64,000 nt of DNA from Otatea glauca (GCA_036346275.1 CM070722.1:22281336-22345335), one strand, 5' to 3'. Positions 34,146-46,645 are shown, counted from the stretch's first letter. Notes: generated by a model not told the origin, from the sequence alone. Program-made: numbers and translations.

Positions 34146-34976
34146 TTAGCAAACCGCTATTGGGTCATCCTCATTCGCAGTGGTTAGGGCGCCCACAGGG
34201 TTAGTCATCAAGCGCTTGCAATTTTCCCCAAGCTCCTTGCGCTTATCCTCCAGAATCAAAGCCTTGTTTACCAATTCTTGAAAATCTGGAAAAGTGTGGG
34301 TAATCAGCCCCACTTGCAGTCCTGAGTTTAATCCCTTCATGAATCGGGACTGCCTAGCCTTGTCCGTCGCTACATCTTCAGGAGCATAGCGAGCTAACTG
34401 CGTGAATTTGTTCAAATAATCAGCCACCGGTTGGCCTCCTTGCTTAAGCGCCCTGAATTCTTCCTTTTCAGTCCATCATTCCTTCCGCACGTGGTATGGC
34501 GGAAGGCCGTTGTAATTCTTCCCACGTGATTTCCATGGGTGCCTCATGAGTAGCACAAGAGTTCTCCCACCATTCTCGCATTTGTTCCTCAGCCGATGGG
34601 ATGCATAAAGAACCTTCTCATGCCCTTCACATTGCGTGATGTACAACTTTCTCTCAATGGTTCTCAGCCAATCATCCGCTTCCAAGGGGTTGACGTTGCC
34701 CGAGAATGTTGGCGGTCGGGTCCTCATAAAGTCTGACAATTTGGAATAAGGACGAGGTCCGCCGTTATTAATCTGAGCAGCGGGGTTGTTGACTGCAGCC
34801 ATATTGGTCATCTGCTGCATCATTGTCTGCATCAACTGAGTCTGCGCAGTGAGAAAAGCTCCCAAGTTCTGCATATCCACTGGCGGTGCTTGATGCGGTG
34901 GTGCTCCTTCGTTGGGATTGTTGCCTGGGCGCAGACCACTTCCTGAAGCTCCGTTGTTGCTACGGGTGTTCACCAT
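34146..34976 (-). pseudogene. Tekay-like gag (frameshifted)
   Basis: The gag reading frame starts at MVNTRSNNGASGSG (codon 34974-34976). A Gln/Met/Asn-rich N-terminus is followed by SDFMRTRPPTFSGNVNPLEA, typical of Tekay/RIRE3-type capsids, and EKVLYASHRLR. The frame then shifts near 34600 and 34470 and continues at 34146-34427 (DYLNKFTQLARYAPEDVATD, MKGLNSGLQVGL). The zinc knuckle lies further on in another frame (about 33990-34030). Confidence 0.82.
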
Positions 34977-36173
34977 CTGCTTGATTGCTTCTTGGGTTAG
35001 GAAAGATAGATGTAGCATAGATAAGATGCAAGAATTTCTAAGGCAGGGGAAACAGGTTAAACCCAACTTAAATAATCTTTATTGATACTTGGTATGGTTG
35101 CTTACAATGCCTAAGGGCTTTGCAACACATACTGCACACTCAGCAAACAATTAAGAACCAAACTAAACATGCAACCTTAACGTCTACTAAAAGGTAAAGG
35201 CTAACTTAAAGACGCGACTCAACACTCGAGTCTCAACACAACTCTAAGATCGACTTCACTCATCCACCACCACTGGCCGAGATCGATCTGGTGCATACAC
35301 CGGTGGGTGGGTGGTATGGGTGCGAACCTATCACGTGACCCTCTGCTGGCTCCTCGGGCTCCCACTCACGCTCTTCCGGTCTTCTTCTTCCTCTTCTTCT
35401 TCTTCTTCTTGGCGACCTCATCCGGCTCTGGGCGACGACCTGGTGCGCTATCTCCTCGGCCACCGCAAGGCCTCCTCCAACTCATCGATGACTCGTTGCG
35501 GCTTCACGGGTCTTTGAAGCTCTCGCCCGCCACTCTCGGCGCCTCACGCTGTCCCCAGCTCTGCAGATGTCCTCGGGTGATCCTCCGGGCGGTGGCAAAC
35601 TCAAGAAGGTGTCTGCAGAACACACCCTCCACGATCCGCCGACGCTGCACGCTCGCATCGTTGGGTGAAGTCGAAACACGGTGTCGCCAAGCTCGTAAGC
35701 GTAGTCGTGGCGGATCCGTCGAGAGCAAGTCCGCAGCCTCTCGAACTCCCGCCTCGTAAGTGAACCTCCGGCGGTGATGTGGATCGGTCAGGTGGTCTCG
35801 CCGCACTCTCGAGCGAAGATGATCGACTGCGTAAGAACCCCGATGCACACCGCTGACGCCCAGCGATTGCTTCCTCGGTAAAGCGGACGATCAAAGCCTC
35901 CAATCACTTGAAGAACTCACCACAGCTCCATGGCGTAGCCACCCTGCCTTGACTCGAAGGACTGGAAGATCGGCATCTATTCAAAACAAAATTTTGAATA
36001 AGATCTCCACTCGAAATGGCAACGAAAAAGAAGGTAATTTAGCAAGGATGAGAGTAGAGGGATGAGATAAGCCAAGAGTTTCGTATTAGTAAATTTTACC
36101 TTTTTATTTAGAAAATAATTTTGGACACTCCTAAGAGATACCAACTACCTAGGGCAAAGACCTATAGTCAGTA
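34977..36173 (-). other. Tekay-like 5' untranslated leader
   Basis: About 1.2 kb between primer-binding site and gag. It includes a CTT/GAA microsatellite at 35380-35411. ORFs on both strands (for example 35307-35759 and 35504-35848) have no family resemblance and are taken as chance products of GC-rich sequence. Confidence 0.6.
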
Positions 36174-36187
36174 TGGCTCTGATACCA
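36174..36187 (-). other. Tekay-like primer-binding site (tRNA-iMet)
   Basis: Minus-strand TGGTATCAGAGCCA, complementary to the 3' end of initiator tRNA-Met, 4 nt from the end of the 5' LTR. Confidence 0.9.
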
Positions 36188-36191
36188 CCTC

Positions 36192-39100
36192 TGTCGGGAC
36201 CCGAATTTGCAAATCCGGACCCTCGTGTATAACGCACTAGTTCAGATCACGCTAGTGCACACAGCTCAACATAGATGTTATCACAATCACACACAATGAA
36301 TATAGCATAAACTTCAATAATTAATGATAATCGTTGTCTTACATGAATAATGCCTCACAGGGCTTAAATAAGAAACAACAAATAAGTAGCAATGAAAAAT
36401 AAATAAGCGTAGCGACTTCCCGATTTACCACAGCAACCGACGAGGCTCGGACCTAAGCATTCGTGATCCAAATAATCCTCTTCCATGAATGGCGTAAATT
36501 CTTCCTCTTCAAGTTGTGTTGTTGGGGTGAGTACATAAAGCACCCAACAAGTTGTGCACAAGAATGCAAGTCTAATATTCTATATGCTTTGGCTTAATCC
36601 AAAGGAATGGCTAATATGGCTATTTTGCAAGAAGCAAAGATTTAACAAGAATACATAAATAGATTGAAAAGCAAGAAACAATAACTGAGAATTAATAGAT
36701 TCAGATTTATGAAGTAAACCAAGTTTCCAACCCTAAATCAATTTTCCACTTCCCATGGCACCCGCCATCCGAACAAGTTTTGTTTAACAAAAGTCTAACC
36801 CTTAATCAGAATTCCGAGCTTTGCTCAATACAGTGAGCACGGCTATTCGAATAGATTGTACACTCTGCAGAGGTTATGCACTTTACCCACACGATACAAC
36901 CAAACACCACCAAGGCGAGTGATCGTAATAAAGCCTTTACAATGCTACACCTAGACCCAAGATCGCCGCTAAGGTTTCAACATCAAGGGTTAAACCACCA
37001 CAATAGGGCCCCCTCTTGCGCCATGTGAGTTAAACCGTAACCGGGACTCACTATTCACCACGACGATGATCAAATCTAGGTTTTACAAATTATTCAACTA
37101 GGTGTCCCATTCCAGACATGTGGTTGCAAGAGAGACTCAGGTCAAAGGCTTGCAAGGTTAAGTCCTTAAAGTGATTAAGGCAAGACTTCCACATACCCCT
37201 GCCAACCCTGGCCCACCTTGGCACACTGCCCCTTGCCACTTGCCCAAATCTAAATCATTACCACCCCAGTTGATTATCAAGCACCACATGCCATCAACAT
37301 TTCAATCTAGATGTGTGACCTCCTCGCCATGACAACTTGATATCACTGTGTGACGACAAATGACACGCCAATTCATAAACATTGTTCCATATTCCATTAG
37401 TCAAAATTAAGTATCAACATTCGGACACATGTGATGACGTGGCATGGCTAAGCAATCTACGACGGTCTAACTAGTCCCATGTTGATTATTAATATTAACC
37501 AACTATAATTCCACATCCTAGGGTGACAAATAGATCATGGCATAAAATTGACAAGGTATGATTTAATTCAAATAGGCATATTATCTAATTCCCAGATTAA
37601 TTGAAATCATTTATACATATAAAATATCATGCATAAAGTTTAAGAGATAAAATAGAAATTTGGTGAAAATTAGGTGAAACATGATCAAAGCACAACTTGC
37701 CTTGGAGTAGGTGCTGGTCTTGATCTGAGCTTGGGTCTTGAGCGACGAATCTTCCTCGGATCACCTAGCGCTCAACGTCTCACGCCAAACGATGCCAAAA
37801 TAGCAAATAAACACCAAACTAGAGAGAAACCAAACTCCAAAAATAAAATAAAAATCACCAATAAATAGATCTTGATTTTAAAATTTTTAGAAATTTGAAT
37901 CACTCAAACCGAGTTAAAATGCAAAAGATATAGCCTTTTGAAGTTTGAATAAATCAAAATACGTAAAATAGGATTTCGATTTTTCCAATTATTTTTCTAT
38001 TGAAAAGATTTTATTGCGCTACGACGTCAGCCCCGACTCGGACCAATCAGCGTTGACCGTCGCTCGTCCATGGACTCGGTCCATAGAACATCCTCTCGTC
38101 CACCGTGGACGCGCCCACGGTGCCTCGCGCCACGCGCCTCGACACGCGGCGCGCGATCGATCGGTCGCCACGCGCCGCGCCGCCGATGCTCGACACGCGC
38201 GTGCATCCACGCGATGATCCGACGGCCACCGATCTACCCCTACGTGTCACTAACTCGACCGCTTATCTTAGATCTAACGGTCCATCTTAGGAGAGGTTCA
38301 CCGATGAGGATGACGCGCGCGATCCGAACGGTTGGCGAAGATCCAACGGCCGCGAAGCTTCGAGACACGGCGGCGGGCTTGCACCGAGCGGAGGAAGACG
38401 ACCACCCGAACGGCGTTTCGACGCGATTCCGAGAAGAAGGGCGGACTCGACGCACGACGCGAGGAACTCGGATCCGAACCGATTCGCGAACGGCGGCTTG
38501 ACGACGGCGGAACTCAAGAAAACCGCAGCGCGAAGAGCAAACTCGGAGAGCTCTCGCGAGGCTACAGCGGCGACTCAACGGCGAAGGCTAGCATCGCGGA
38601 TGCGCTCGGGATGGCGATCCTCGAGTGCGGTCCGCGCTTTAAATAGCCTCGCGAACGCCGAAAAGGCAACCCTAAAATCACGCGCGGCGACGGAAGCAGC
38701 GGCGGATTCGAAACCGAATCGGAGACGATGATCGCGTCCGTCCGTCTGCGATGAACGGCCGCGATTCCCCAACGCGATACGATCCGATCCGCTCTTTCCA
38801 AAATCAACGGATGCGATCGATCTTTCCAAACGACGCAAGGAATCCTCACCGCGCGATCGTGATCCAACGGCCAAGTCGCTAGGGTTTCGCGAAGGAGACA
38901 ACCGTGCCGATCCGATCCAATGGTCCATACGCGAGGCGGCGGGGAACGGGCTAACGGCCGCACCGCGATGGGTCGCAAGATGCGATCTTCGGGCTTGGCC
39001 CAAGATCTTATTCACTCGATTTCCAACGCCGATTTAAAATAATTCCCGAAATTAGATTAATTCATTTAAGGCAATTAAAATATCGGAAAAATCCAAGAAA

Positions 39101-39312
39101 ATTCTCATAAATACTTTGAAACATTACGACTCAAATAAAATATTTTGACAAAACTTCATATTATTCTTATCTATATATAATTAGTTTTCACCAAAGGTTC
39201 AATATACTTAATTAAAATAAATTCAAATAATTTCTGGAAAAATCCAATAATTTAAGAAAATCACAAAAATGCACGTGAGCGAAATTATAAGTCAAATTTT
39301 TTGGATGTTACA
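36192..39312 (-). repeat. Tekay-like 5' LTR (right copy)
   Basis: 3121 bp, TGTCGGGACCCG to TGGATGTTACA. Collinear with the left copy. The GC-rich segment at 38020-39000 corresponds to 29220-30230 and again produces spurious ORFs. Confidence 0.92.
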
Positions 39313-41340
39313 CACTGGCTATGGAAAGGAGCACAACTGGACTCATATTTCTTTTCTTTGGGAGCTGCCTTACACGAAAGCTTTAATTCTGCTGCATAAC
39401 ATAGATTTGATGCACCAAGAGCGCAATGTGGCAGAAAGCATCATAAGCATGGTGTTTGATGTAACCGACAAAACAAAGGATAACGTGAGTGCTAGGAAAG
39501 ACATGGGTGATCATTGTGATAGGCCGTGGCTCGAGGTTAAAGTTGGTTTAAATGGAAATGAGAGCCGGCCACGAGCTCCATATCTTGTGTGAAGCCGTAA
39601 GACCGTAAATGATTTTGAGGTGGTTGAAAACTCTAAAGTTTCCTAATCGCTATGCATCTAACATAAAACGGGTGTGAATATCGACCTTAGGTAAGCTAAA
39701 CGGGCTAAAGAGTCATGATTACCATATTATCATGGAAAGACTTGTTCCGTAATGTTTCGTGGCTATTTTGATAATGAGTTGTGGAGGATGTTAGCCGAGC
39801 TCGCCATTTTCTATAGGCGGATATGCGCTAAGGAAATCTCAAGACACGATGATGAAGTTAGAGAAGGGAATTCCATTGCTTGTATGCAAGTTGGAAAAAC
39901 TTTCCCACTGGTTTTATGAATGTGATGCAACATCTATTGGTGCATCTACCTTGGGAAGCGAAGGTTGGAGGTCCCGCGATTCGGATGGATGTATAGTCGA
40001 AAGGGAGTTGAAAAAGCTTAGAGCTACAAAGGCGCAACAAGGCAAGGGTAGAGGGTGTATCGCAGAGGCTTATGCAAGTAAAGAGATCACAAACTTCTCA
40101 ACAAAGTATTTCGCACTCAAGCACAACGTGAATGCCCCTAGGAATCGGCACGTGCGTCGGAAGAAGAACCGTTGAGCGAACTTAAGCTTTTTCAATGCAA
40201 GGGTCAACTTTGTTGGGTAGTACATCGCACACCATGTTGAGCATGAGGAGTGGAACTCGCCATGCTTTACATGTTCACTAACATGGTAGAAGTTGAAAAA
40301 TATTTTGAGTAAGTGACTTTCGAATTATGTTTTCAACATTTCAGTGTAGTGTCCTTTTAACCCGAGAATAAATGATGCGAGTATTTGACAAAGAAAATTG
40401 AAGTCAACTCGACAACCCACAACTAAGCAGTTGGATAACCTACGTCGTGATGGGTTGAAAGGCGGCCCAAGCTTCATGCAATGGTTCCGTCAGCATGTAA
40501 TTTGACTATTTATTCATTTTTCTAAAATGAATTGTTGTAGTAACTTAATATTAGACTAACAGTGATGCATGTTGCTATATAGTGTATGCGTGATGCCTCC
40601 GTCCCTGAGGATCTCCGACAGCTCTCACATGGTGATGTGACGGCAAGGAGCTATAGTCGCTGTGATGTGAACGGGTTCCGTTTTCAAACAGTGAAATTAG
40701 AAGCTAGCCGTCCACTTGCGGCCACTTCAAACAGCGGAGTAGTCACAACGTCATCTGATTCAAGCGGTGATATATTAGACTACTACGGTGTTGTACAAAA
40801 CATAATTGAGTATACCTTTGGGGGTGCCAAAGAACTGAAGGTTGTATTTTTTGATTGCCATTGGTTCGATCCACACAACGGCACACGTGTCAATGACTTT
40901 GGGATGGTGGAGGTGAAGCACAGTTCGCGGCTTTAGGGCTACATCAATAACATTGTGCTTGCACATCAGGTTGAGCAGGTGTAGTACCTGAGCTATCCTC
41001 ACCGTAGCTTGAAGGCTTGGTGGGTTGTATTTAAAGTTAACACTGAAGTATATCCTCCTGGGGATGTTTCGTATGTGGCAAGTAACGTAGAGGATGATGT
41101 GGGTGATAGTATATCAAGAAGAAGCTATGGGGGATTCTTTCCTTGTCTCCGACGGGGCAGGACTCGATCAATTACCTACCGATGCCACGAGGCGTAATAA
41201 TGGATGAACCAGGCCCGTCACGGAAATGCCCTCAAAAGTCAGTAAGGATTGCACGTCTTCAAGCACGTCACAATGAAATACGAGTCGCAGAAGCAGATTC
41301 CGACGCCGACGACTTTTGATATGTATATTTTGTAAGATTA
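39313..41340 (+). pseudogene. E2 tnp2 transposase, C-terminal part
   Basis: Continues the gene of 25889-27391 after the gypsy insertion; the duplicated CACTG belongs to both sides. It encodes the rest of the TNP2 core (FLWELPYTKALILLHNIDLM, HQERNVAESI; 39340-39440), DUF4218 (about 39790-40140, with frameshifts; AEAYASKEITNFSTKYF near 40060) and DUF4216 (40586-40936, KELKVVFFDCHWFDP). A stop lies at 39590. The end near 41320 (ADSDADDF-stop) is inferred from the run-out of homology. Confidence 0.82.
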
Positions 41341-43677
41341 TTGTTGCCTCATTCATTTCTACAAGTCATTGTTGTCTCCTTCATTTTTTACATGTTATAG
41401 TTGTCTCATTTATTTTTGCAAGTTATTGAAAATTATTTGTAAACCTGTATACTAACTCTTGTCAAATTTGAACAGATGAGTATGTTCAGGCATCAGGTTG
41501 ACAAGCTTAAAGGCAAGTTCAGCGGGTCATCCTCCAGAATGTCGAGGAGCAGGGTTCGATGGTCGAGGACTCGATGGCGGCAGCATATATTTGCTGGGCG
41601 CAGATTAGACAATGGCGGGAGCGGCCCAGAGGTGCCGATGAGCGAGCACGAGAACAGCGCGGAGCACCACGGGAGGACGAGGGGCAGGTAGGGGTTGCGG
41701 AGGAGGGGCAGTTGGGATGTGAGCATGAGGACATGGGCGAGGCGAACAACGAGGAGGTCGTTGGGGGTGGTGGCGGTGGGACGACAGATACAGATGCAGA
41801 TGACGAGGCCGAGGCAACGGTAGATGCAGAGTTGGAGGTGACCTTAGAGCTAGTTGAAGAGGGAGGGTCTCCTTCGGGTACCATCAGGTATATATGTAGT
41901 ATTGGATTATCATTTAATCTCTATATTTATATTGTAATGTCTATGAACTAATTATTTGCATTTTAGGTTTCGTAAAACCGTCTCAGTTCGTCCAAGATGC
42001 AACCCGGCCGATAGGAGGTTGATAGAGGTACACGGGAGAAGGTAACAGTTATATCTTTCATGTCTTTTCTTTTAGCATTAGCTAAGTGACAACTTATTGT
42101 TTTGATGCATCTTTGTCTTGTATTTTGTTGTAGGCACTGGAAAGAGCCGGGTTGGACTGGGACAGGCCACATTACAAAGGTTAACGCCGTGCTGGGAGCC
42201 CTTGGCCAGTACTACTACCCTGGCATGGTTGAGTCAGGCGGGGATAGATTCGCGGCCCACAACTGGAAGCACTAGGCGTTGAAGGAGAACGTGGAAGGAG
42301 GCAAAGACAACCAAACATGTCAGGGCGCAGTGTGGGCTGGCTTCTGGGTGAGTTTGCGTTATGTATTTACTCTATTTGAGTATTGCTTTAAATGTAAATA
42401 CAATTTGACAAAGGTGTGATTATATGCGGAGAGGTTCCGCTTGAGAACAAAGATGATTACAACGCTTTGAAGAAGGCCAAAAGCGTCTTCAACAGGCGGC
42501 ACAAAAGGTTGTTTGAGATTCGCTCAAGAATGCACGGATTCAAGTCGTCATCAATTTTACAAGAGGGTGAAGAAGGTGAACATGAGAAGAGGACCGAGGC
42601 GAGGAGGATACACCGATGAGAACAAGAGTATCTCCGAGCTCGGTCGATTGGATAATGAAGGACATGGAGTCTTGGAGGTGGATGTGCCGGTACTGGGGGT
42701 CGAAGGATTTTCAAGAAAAATCAAATAGAAATCGAGGGAACAGAAGAAGTAGATTGGGGAAGCACAAGTACGGCGCAGACGGACACATTGGCCTAGAGCA
42801 ACGCATGGTAAGTATCGGTATTATAATTGTTAGTGAATTTGTCACTATGTTTATAACTTTGCATCGTAGGAGGCTGAAAGTGGGAGTACTCCCACTTTTG
42901 TGGAAGTTTACATCCGGGGGCACCAAGGCGAGGATCCACAGAACCCGGATGTGTTGTGCGACGATGGGGCTAGTGAGAGGATGGTATGTATAAATGACAC
43001 AATATGTTTTGTGCAAATTTACATCCAGGAGAACCAAAATGCTGTTTTGCAGGCGTCATATGCAGAACAAATAACACAACGACATGGGCCAGAGGTTGAT
43101 TGGAGGGCCGCGCCGGTCGATGTGGAAGCGTTGTACCACGCTGGAGGGGGCCTAAAGCATGGGAGGTTCGTTAATAAAACTGATTTTAATTGTTTTCGCT
43201 CTACTAAGGAAAAGAATGTTGCATGGTCACATTTCAGTATATATCGTTTGTAGGTGGGCCATGGGGGATGGAGTTGTGGACTGCGATCGTCTTTCACGAG
43301 GCTCGGTTTCCTCACAGGGGAGTGCTCGCTCGTCGAGGTCCGCACGGGAAGCACAAGCGCACGAGGAGGCTCATGAAGCGCGAGAGGAGGCTCGTCAAGC
43401 GCGAGAAGAGTCTCGTCAAGCACGGGAGGAAGCTCGCAGAAGCCGAGAAGACTCAGAATACATGAAAATGTATCTGCAGATACAATCTCAACTTTGAACA
43501 AAACGCTCAATTGTACATTTGTGATTAAAATCTAACAAACAATCTATATGCAGCAACTGTCACAATCTCTTGGACCTAACGTGCCAGTGTTTCGCCCTCC
43601 TGTTATACCGCAGGTAAAGATACTTGAGTTCATTACTCTCTAATTCACTTAGCTCGTAAAATCAAGAATTCACAAAG

Positions 43678-44112
43678 GGCTCCCAGCCACCTCCCTTCTA
43701 CATGTTTTCTCCGCACATGCAGCCACCACCACAAGGAGAAGCATCACAGGGTGCTCAGCCTCCCCCGGCGTCCTTCATAAACACTCATTGGGATGCGTGC
43801 ACCACCCTAGGAGATGCACCTCAAAGTTATATGATATTCTCATGCATTTTTATTTTTAAAAACTCTATTATGTATACTTTATATCACAAACTATGATCCA
43901 CAGAGCTCCCAGTCTCCTCCTCCTTTCTACATGTTCACTCCACAGATGCAGCCACCTTTTGCAGGAGAGGCACCACCGGTAAAGACGGATCGGTTCAATT
44001 CGTTATTCAAAATTTGAATGAATGATTTATATGTGGCATAATGTACCAGATATGCCTTACAGGGCTCCCAGCCTCCAAACCCGTTCTACATGTACCCACC
44101 ACCTATGCTGGA
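43678..44112 (+). repeat. Three diverged copies of a proline/tyrosine/methionine-rich exon
   Basis: Similar exon-like segments begin at about 43678, 43904 and 44062. They encode GSQPPPFYMFSPHMQPP, SSQSPPPFYMFTPQMQPP and GSQPPNPFYMYPPPM. Each follows an AG, and at least the second ends at a GT (GGTAAAGAC near 43979). This indicates serial exon duplication within the second gene of E2. Confidence 0.7.
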
Positions 44113-44223
44113 CCAAGGAATGCCTATGTATTTCAACCCGTGGCCCTGCAGCCACCCTGGCGACACCACGTGTATGGATGTCGAAAACATTCTAAGTTTG
44201 CGACACGAGCTAAGTTTGTCAAT

Positions 44224-44618
44224 TCTTGAACTTACGGGTTTCGGTCACGCCCTCCAAAGACGTACTAACGACGACATCATAGAAGACATCTTCATACGAC
44301 GGTGGTGGTGGTCATTGCGCACGTAGTTTACAAGTTGCCGTTTTGGATGTGTGATTGATTATCTAAGAATCGCTAGAATGTCTCCTTACGGTTTGAGAGA
44401 TTGATATATATATTATAACTCGCAAATGTTTTTTGTCTACTGAGTGGATGTCCTATTTACTAGAGAGGTCATGCCGAAATTTTGTACATTTCGATGACTT
44501 AGTTTTAAGCCGGTTTTAAAGAGTTAAAAGGTTGGTTTCGGTCTTTTAGTAAAGGTAATAGGTTTGGTGTCTCGTTTGTTAATTCTTCGTTCGCTTGAAC
44601 TTTGTTGTGGAGTTTGAT
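44224..44618 (+). repeat. First copy of the duplicated 3' end of the E2 second gene
   Basis: Matches 45570-46135. Shared parts include TCACGCCCTCCA, ACGACGACATCATAGAAGACA, and a long 3' block from CTAGAATGTCTCCTT to CTCGTTTGTTAATTCTTCG. This copy lacks about 170 bp of the second copy (from after ACGGTGGTGGT to the GTACG before TTTACAA), which removes the end of the coding part and adjoining 3' UTR. Confidence 0.8.
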
Positions 44619-45569
44619 GACCTTGGTGAGCTACCTGCCCCATCCCTTCCTTCCTCTTGCTCAAATTTAGGAACATTAGTTGCAATTTAGTCGATGTGCA
44701 GCGGATGGACAGATGCTTATGTAGGAAATTTAGTTCATTCTTTTAGTATATATCAATCTGAGTAATCTGTTGCAATAGTGATAATTTCAGTTGAAATGCA
44801 TAACTTAGTCGATTTTAGGACATTTAGGCAACTCTTTCTTAAACCTTGCACAAATCATCTCAATGTTCATATTTGAAAAGGTTTACTTGTGTGCTTATGA
44901 AAGTTCATTGCTATGCTCCTGTAGATATGTGATGGTTTACCAAATTATTAACCCATTACATGCTATTTGATTTTTCTTTTCATCAATAACTTTTGATTTG
45001 GAACCTTATATTGTGCTGACTTGTTGGAATTGAAAAGTTATCTAAAGACAACTTGTTCAATTGTAAACTTATGTTTTAAATGCTTTATATGGCATCCTTG
45101 TAGAATGTGTTGTTTGCCCATGTACAATCTGATTGTTTATCCTTGTAGAATGCTTTATATTTGTACTTTGTATATTGAACTCTTAAAATGACTACCAAAA
45201 CTCTTAATTGCTTCTTTGAACTATTTTCACTGTTTGTTATCTTTTGAATACTCAGTGATGCAATTAGGGTCTTTGGAAGTTGAATTAAATAATTTTAGTT
45301 GTAATCTTAGCCTTGAACTAGATGGTTAACTTCTGTTAATACTAGAGAGTATTACTTTGATGCTTCATTGAATATGAGATTGATGTTCATATGATTATTA
45401 TAGCATATCTTGACTAGCTCGTAGGTGTAGTTCTTATATATAGTATCTATTCTTGTTTAGCTTGACCTGTCATATTGATATTCTCATATTGTGTCTTGGT
45501 TGAATAGTACTATTCTGACCTTGTTTCATGTGAATCAGCATAATGTTACTTGTAACACAACCTAAGTTA
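44619..45569 (+). other. AT-rich spacer between the duplicated ends
   Basis: About 950 bp of T-rich sequence without an ORF, ending at an acceptor-like TGCAG (45581-45585). It behaves like an intron in front of the terminal exon, or is material trapped by the duplication. Confidence 0.4.
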
Positions 45570-46135
45570 ATCTTGAACTTGCAGGTTTCTAGGTCACGCC
45601 CTCCAGCACGTACTAACGACGACATCATAGAAGACACCTTCAACAGCGCCGACGGTGGTGGTAGCGCCTACAACTCCAACAACCCCGAGGCATGAATTCT
45701 ATTGTGAGCTCGATTGGTGTATTACTGTTGAACTTTATGACTTGTTGTGATGGATACATTGTGATCAACTTATTGTGATGGACTTATTGTAATGGAATGT
45801 GGATTGTATCTATTGCGGTTGTAATGTGTTGTACGTCATTGCGTAGTTTACAAATTGCCGTTGGATGTGTGATTGGATTATCTAAGGATCTGCTAGAATG
45901 TCTCCTTCTGGTTTGAGAGATTGATATATATTATAATTGCAAATGTTTTTTTGTCTGCTGAGTGGATGTCCTATTTACTAGAGAGGTCATGCCGAAATTT
46001 TGTACATTTCGATGACTTAGTTTTAAGCCGGTTTTGAAGAGTTAAAAGGTTGGTTTCAGTATTTTAGTAGAGGTAATAGGTTTGGTGTCTCGTTTGTTAA
46101 TTCTTCGTTCGCTTGAACTTCATTGTGGAGTTTGT
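45570..46135 (+). repeat. Second (fuller) copy of the duplicated 3' end
   Basis: Contains the likely genuine last exon (45586-45705, ending EDTFNSADGGGSAYNSNNPEA-stop) and 3' UTR. It is about 85-90% identical by eye to 44224-44618 over the shared parts. Confidence 0.75.
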
Positions 46136-46310
46136 TCTTTTGTGTTAGTGTTTCTGATCAGATTTGAACAAAATAGATGATCCTTCTTATTCTTCGCTTA
46201 GCAAGTTTTAGTTTCAATTTTCTTTTTACCTTTTCTTTTCTTCTTTAGTTTATATGTATTGAGTGCGATGCATATGGATATATATATATATACATTTGTG
46301 TATAAATGAC

Positions 46311-46645
46311 TGATAAATTCGTGAGCCATTAAAAACCCACGAATTTATCTGGCTGCTCCAGATAAATTCGTCGGTTCCTTGAGCCCACGAATTTAATCAA
46401 TTAAATTCGTGGCTTAATAAACCCAGGAATTTAACTCAGATTCCCAGTTAAATTCGTGGGCTTGGCAGAAACCCACGAATTTAACTTAAATTCGTGGGTA
46501 CCCATGAATTTAATTGATTAATTTCGTCGAGTTAAATTCTTGAACTAAATTCGACAGTTTGCTCATGAATTTAAATTAAATTCGTGGGTTTTGGCCTAAA
46601 TTCATGGGTTTCTGGCCCACGAATTTTTTCCTGTTTCTTGTAGTG
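46311..46645. repeat. E2 right subterminal array and terminal inverted repeat
   Basis: Repeated TAAATTCGTGGG/CCCACGAATTTA units (46313-46625) end at the terminus CTTGTAGTG. Some units are diverged (AATTCGTCGG, AATTTAACTCAG). The 175 bp before it (46136-46310) hold only a short TATA run near 46280. Confidence 0.88.

Larger units (their letters stand above)
27392..39312 (-). mobile_element. Tekay-like (chromovirus) Ty3/gypsy retrotransposon, innermost level
   Basis: Two LTRs (27392-30535 and 36192-39312), an exact 5-bp target duplication CACTG (27387-27391 and 39313-39317), a tRNA-iMet primer-binding site beside the right LTR and a polypurine tract beside the left LTR place it on the minus strand. 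The 5.7-kb interior holds gag and pol in gypsy order (protease, RT, RNase H, integrase) and ends in chromodomain-like remnants. Long LTRs over 3 kb, gag with PRPPTFSG-type sequence and the 3' chromodomain position point to the Tekay/Del clade. Coding frames are broken by many short indels. Confidence 0.92.
41476..45705 (+). pseudogene. E2 second gene, PF03004-like (Ptta/En/Spm) TnpA-type protein
   Basis: A multi-exon gene typical of CACTA elements. Recognisable exons: 41476-41890 (basic N-terminus, then a long Glu/Asp-rich stretch); 42134-42350 (WKEPGWTGTGHITKVNAVLG); 42416-42810 (NRRHKRLFEIRSRMHGFKSS, later KHKYGADGHIGLEQRM); 42870-42985 and 43050-43165 (SYAEQITQRHGPEVDW); 43252-43497 (Ser/Arg-rich, then an (A)REEARQ-type coiled coil); 43559-43613; then Pro/Tyr/Met-rich exons. 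The last exon seems to be 45585-45705 (TNDDIIEDTFNSADGGGSAY), ending at TGA. Several splice-like GT/AG borders are visible, but there are also in-frame stops (for example near 42276), so integrity is doubtful. It probably bound the subterminal repeats. No Ulp1 motif is seen. Confidence 0.65.
24565..46645 (+). mobile_element. CACTA (En/Spm) transposon E2, complete ends, split by a gypsy element
   Basis: The left end reads CACTATAAGAAACAGAGAAA and the right end, reverse complemented, CACTACAAGAAACAGGAAAA. The 3-bp target duplication TCA is exact (24562-24564 and 46646-46648). Without the inserted gypsy element it is about 10.2 kb. Its subterminal arrays use an AAATTCGTGGG core unlike E1 and E3. 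It carries a tnp2 gene (25889-41340, interrupted) and a PF03004-like second gene (41476-45705). It sits inside the integrase-to-RT part of the Sirevirus pol. Confidence 0.95.

Noticed and set aside
35307..35759. Ser/Arg-rich ORF between Tekay PBS and gag
   Set aside because: Situated in the leader on the strand opposite to gag, built partly on a CTT microsatellite.
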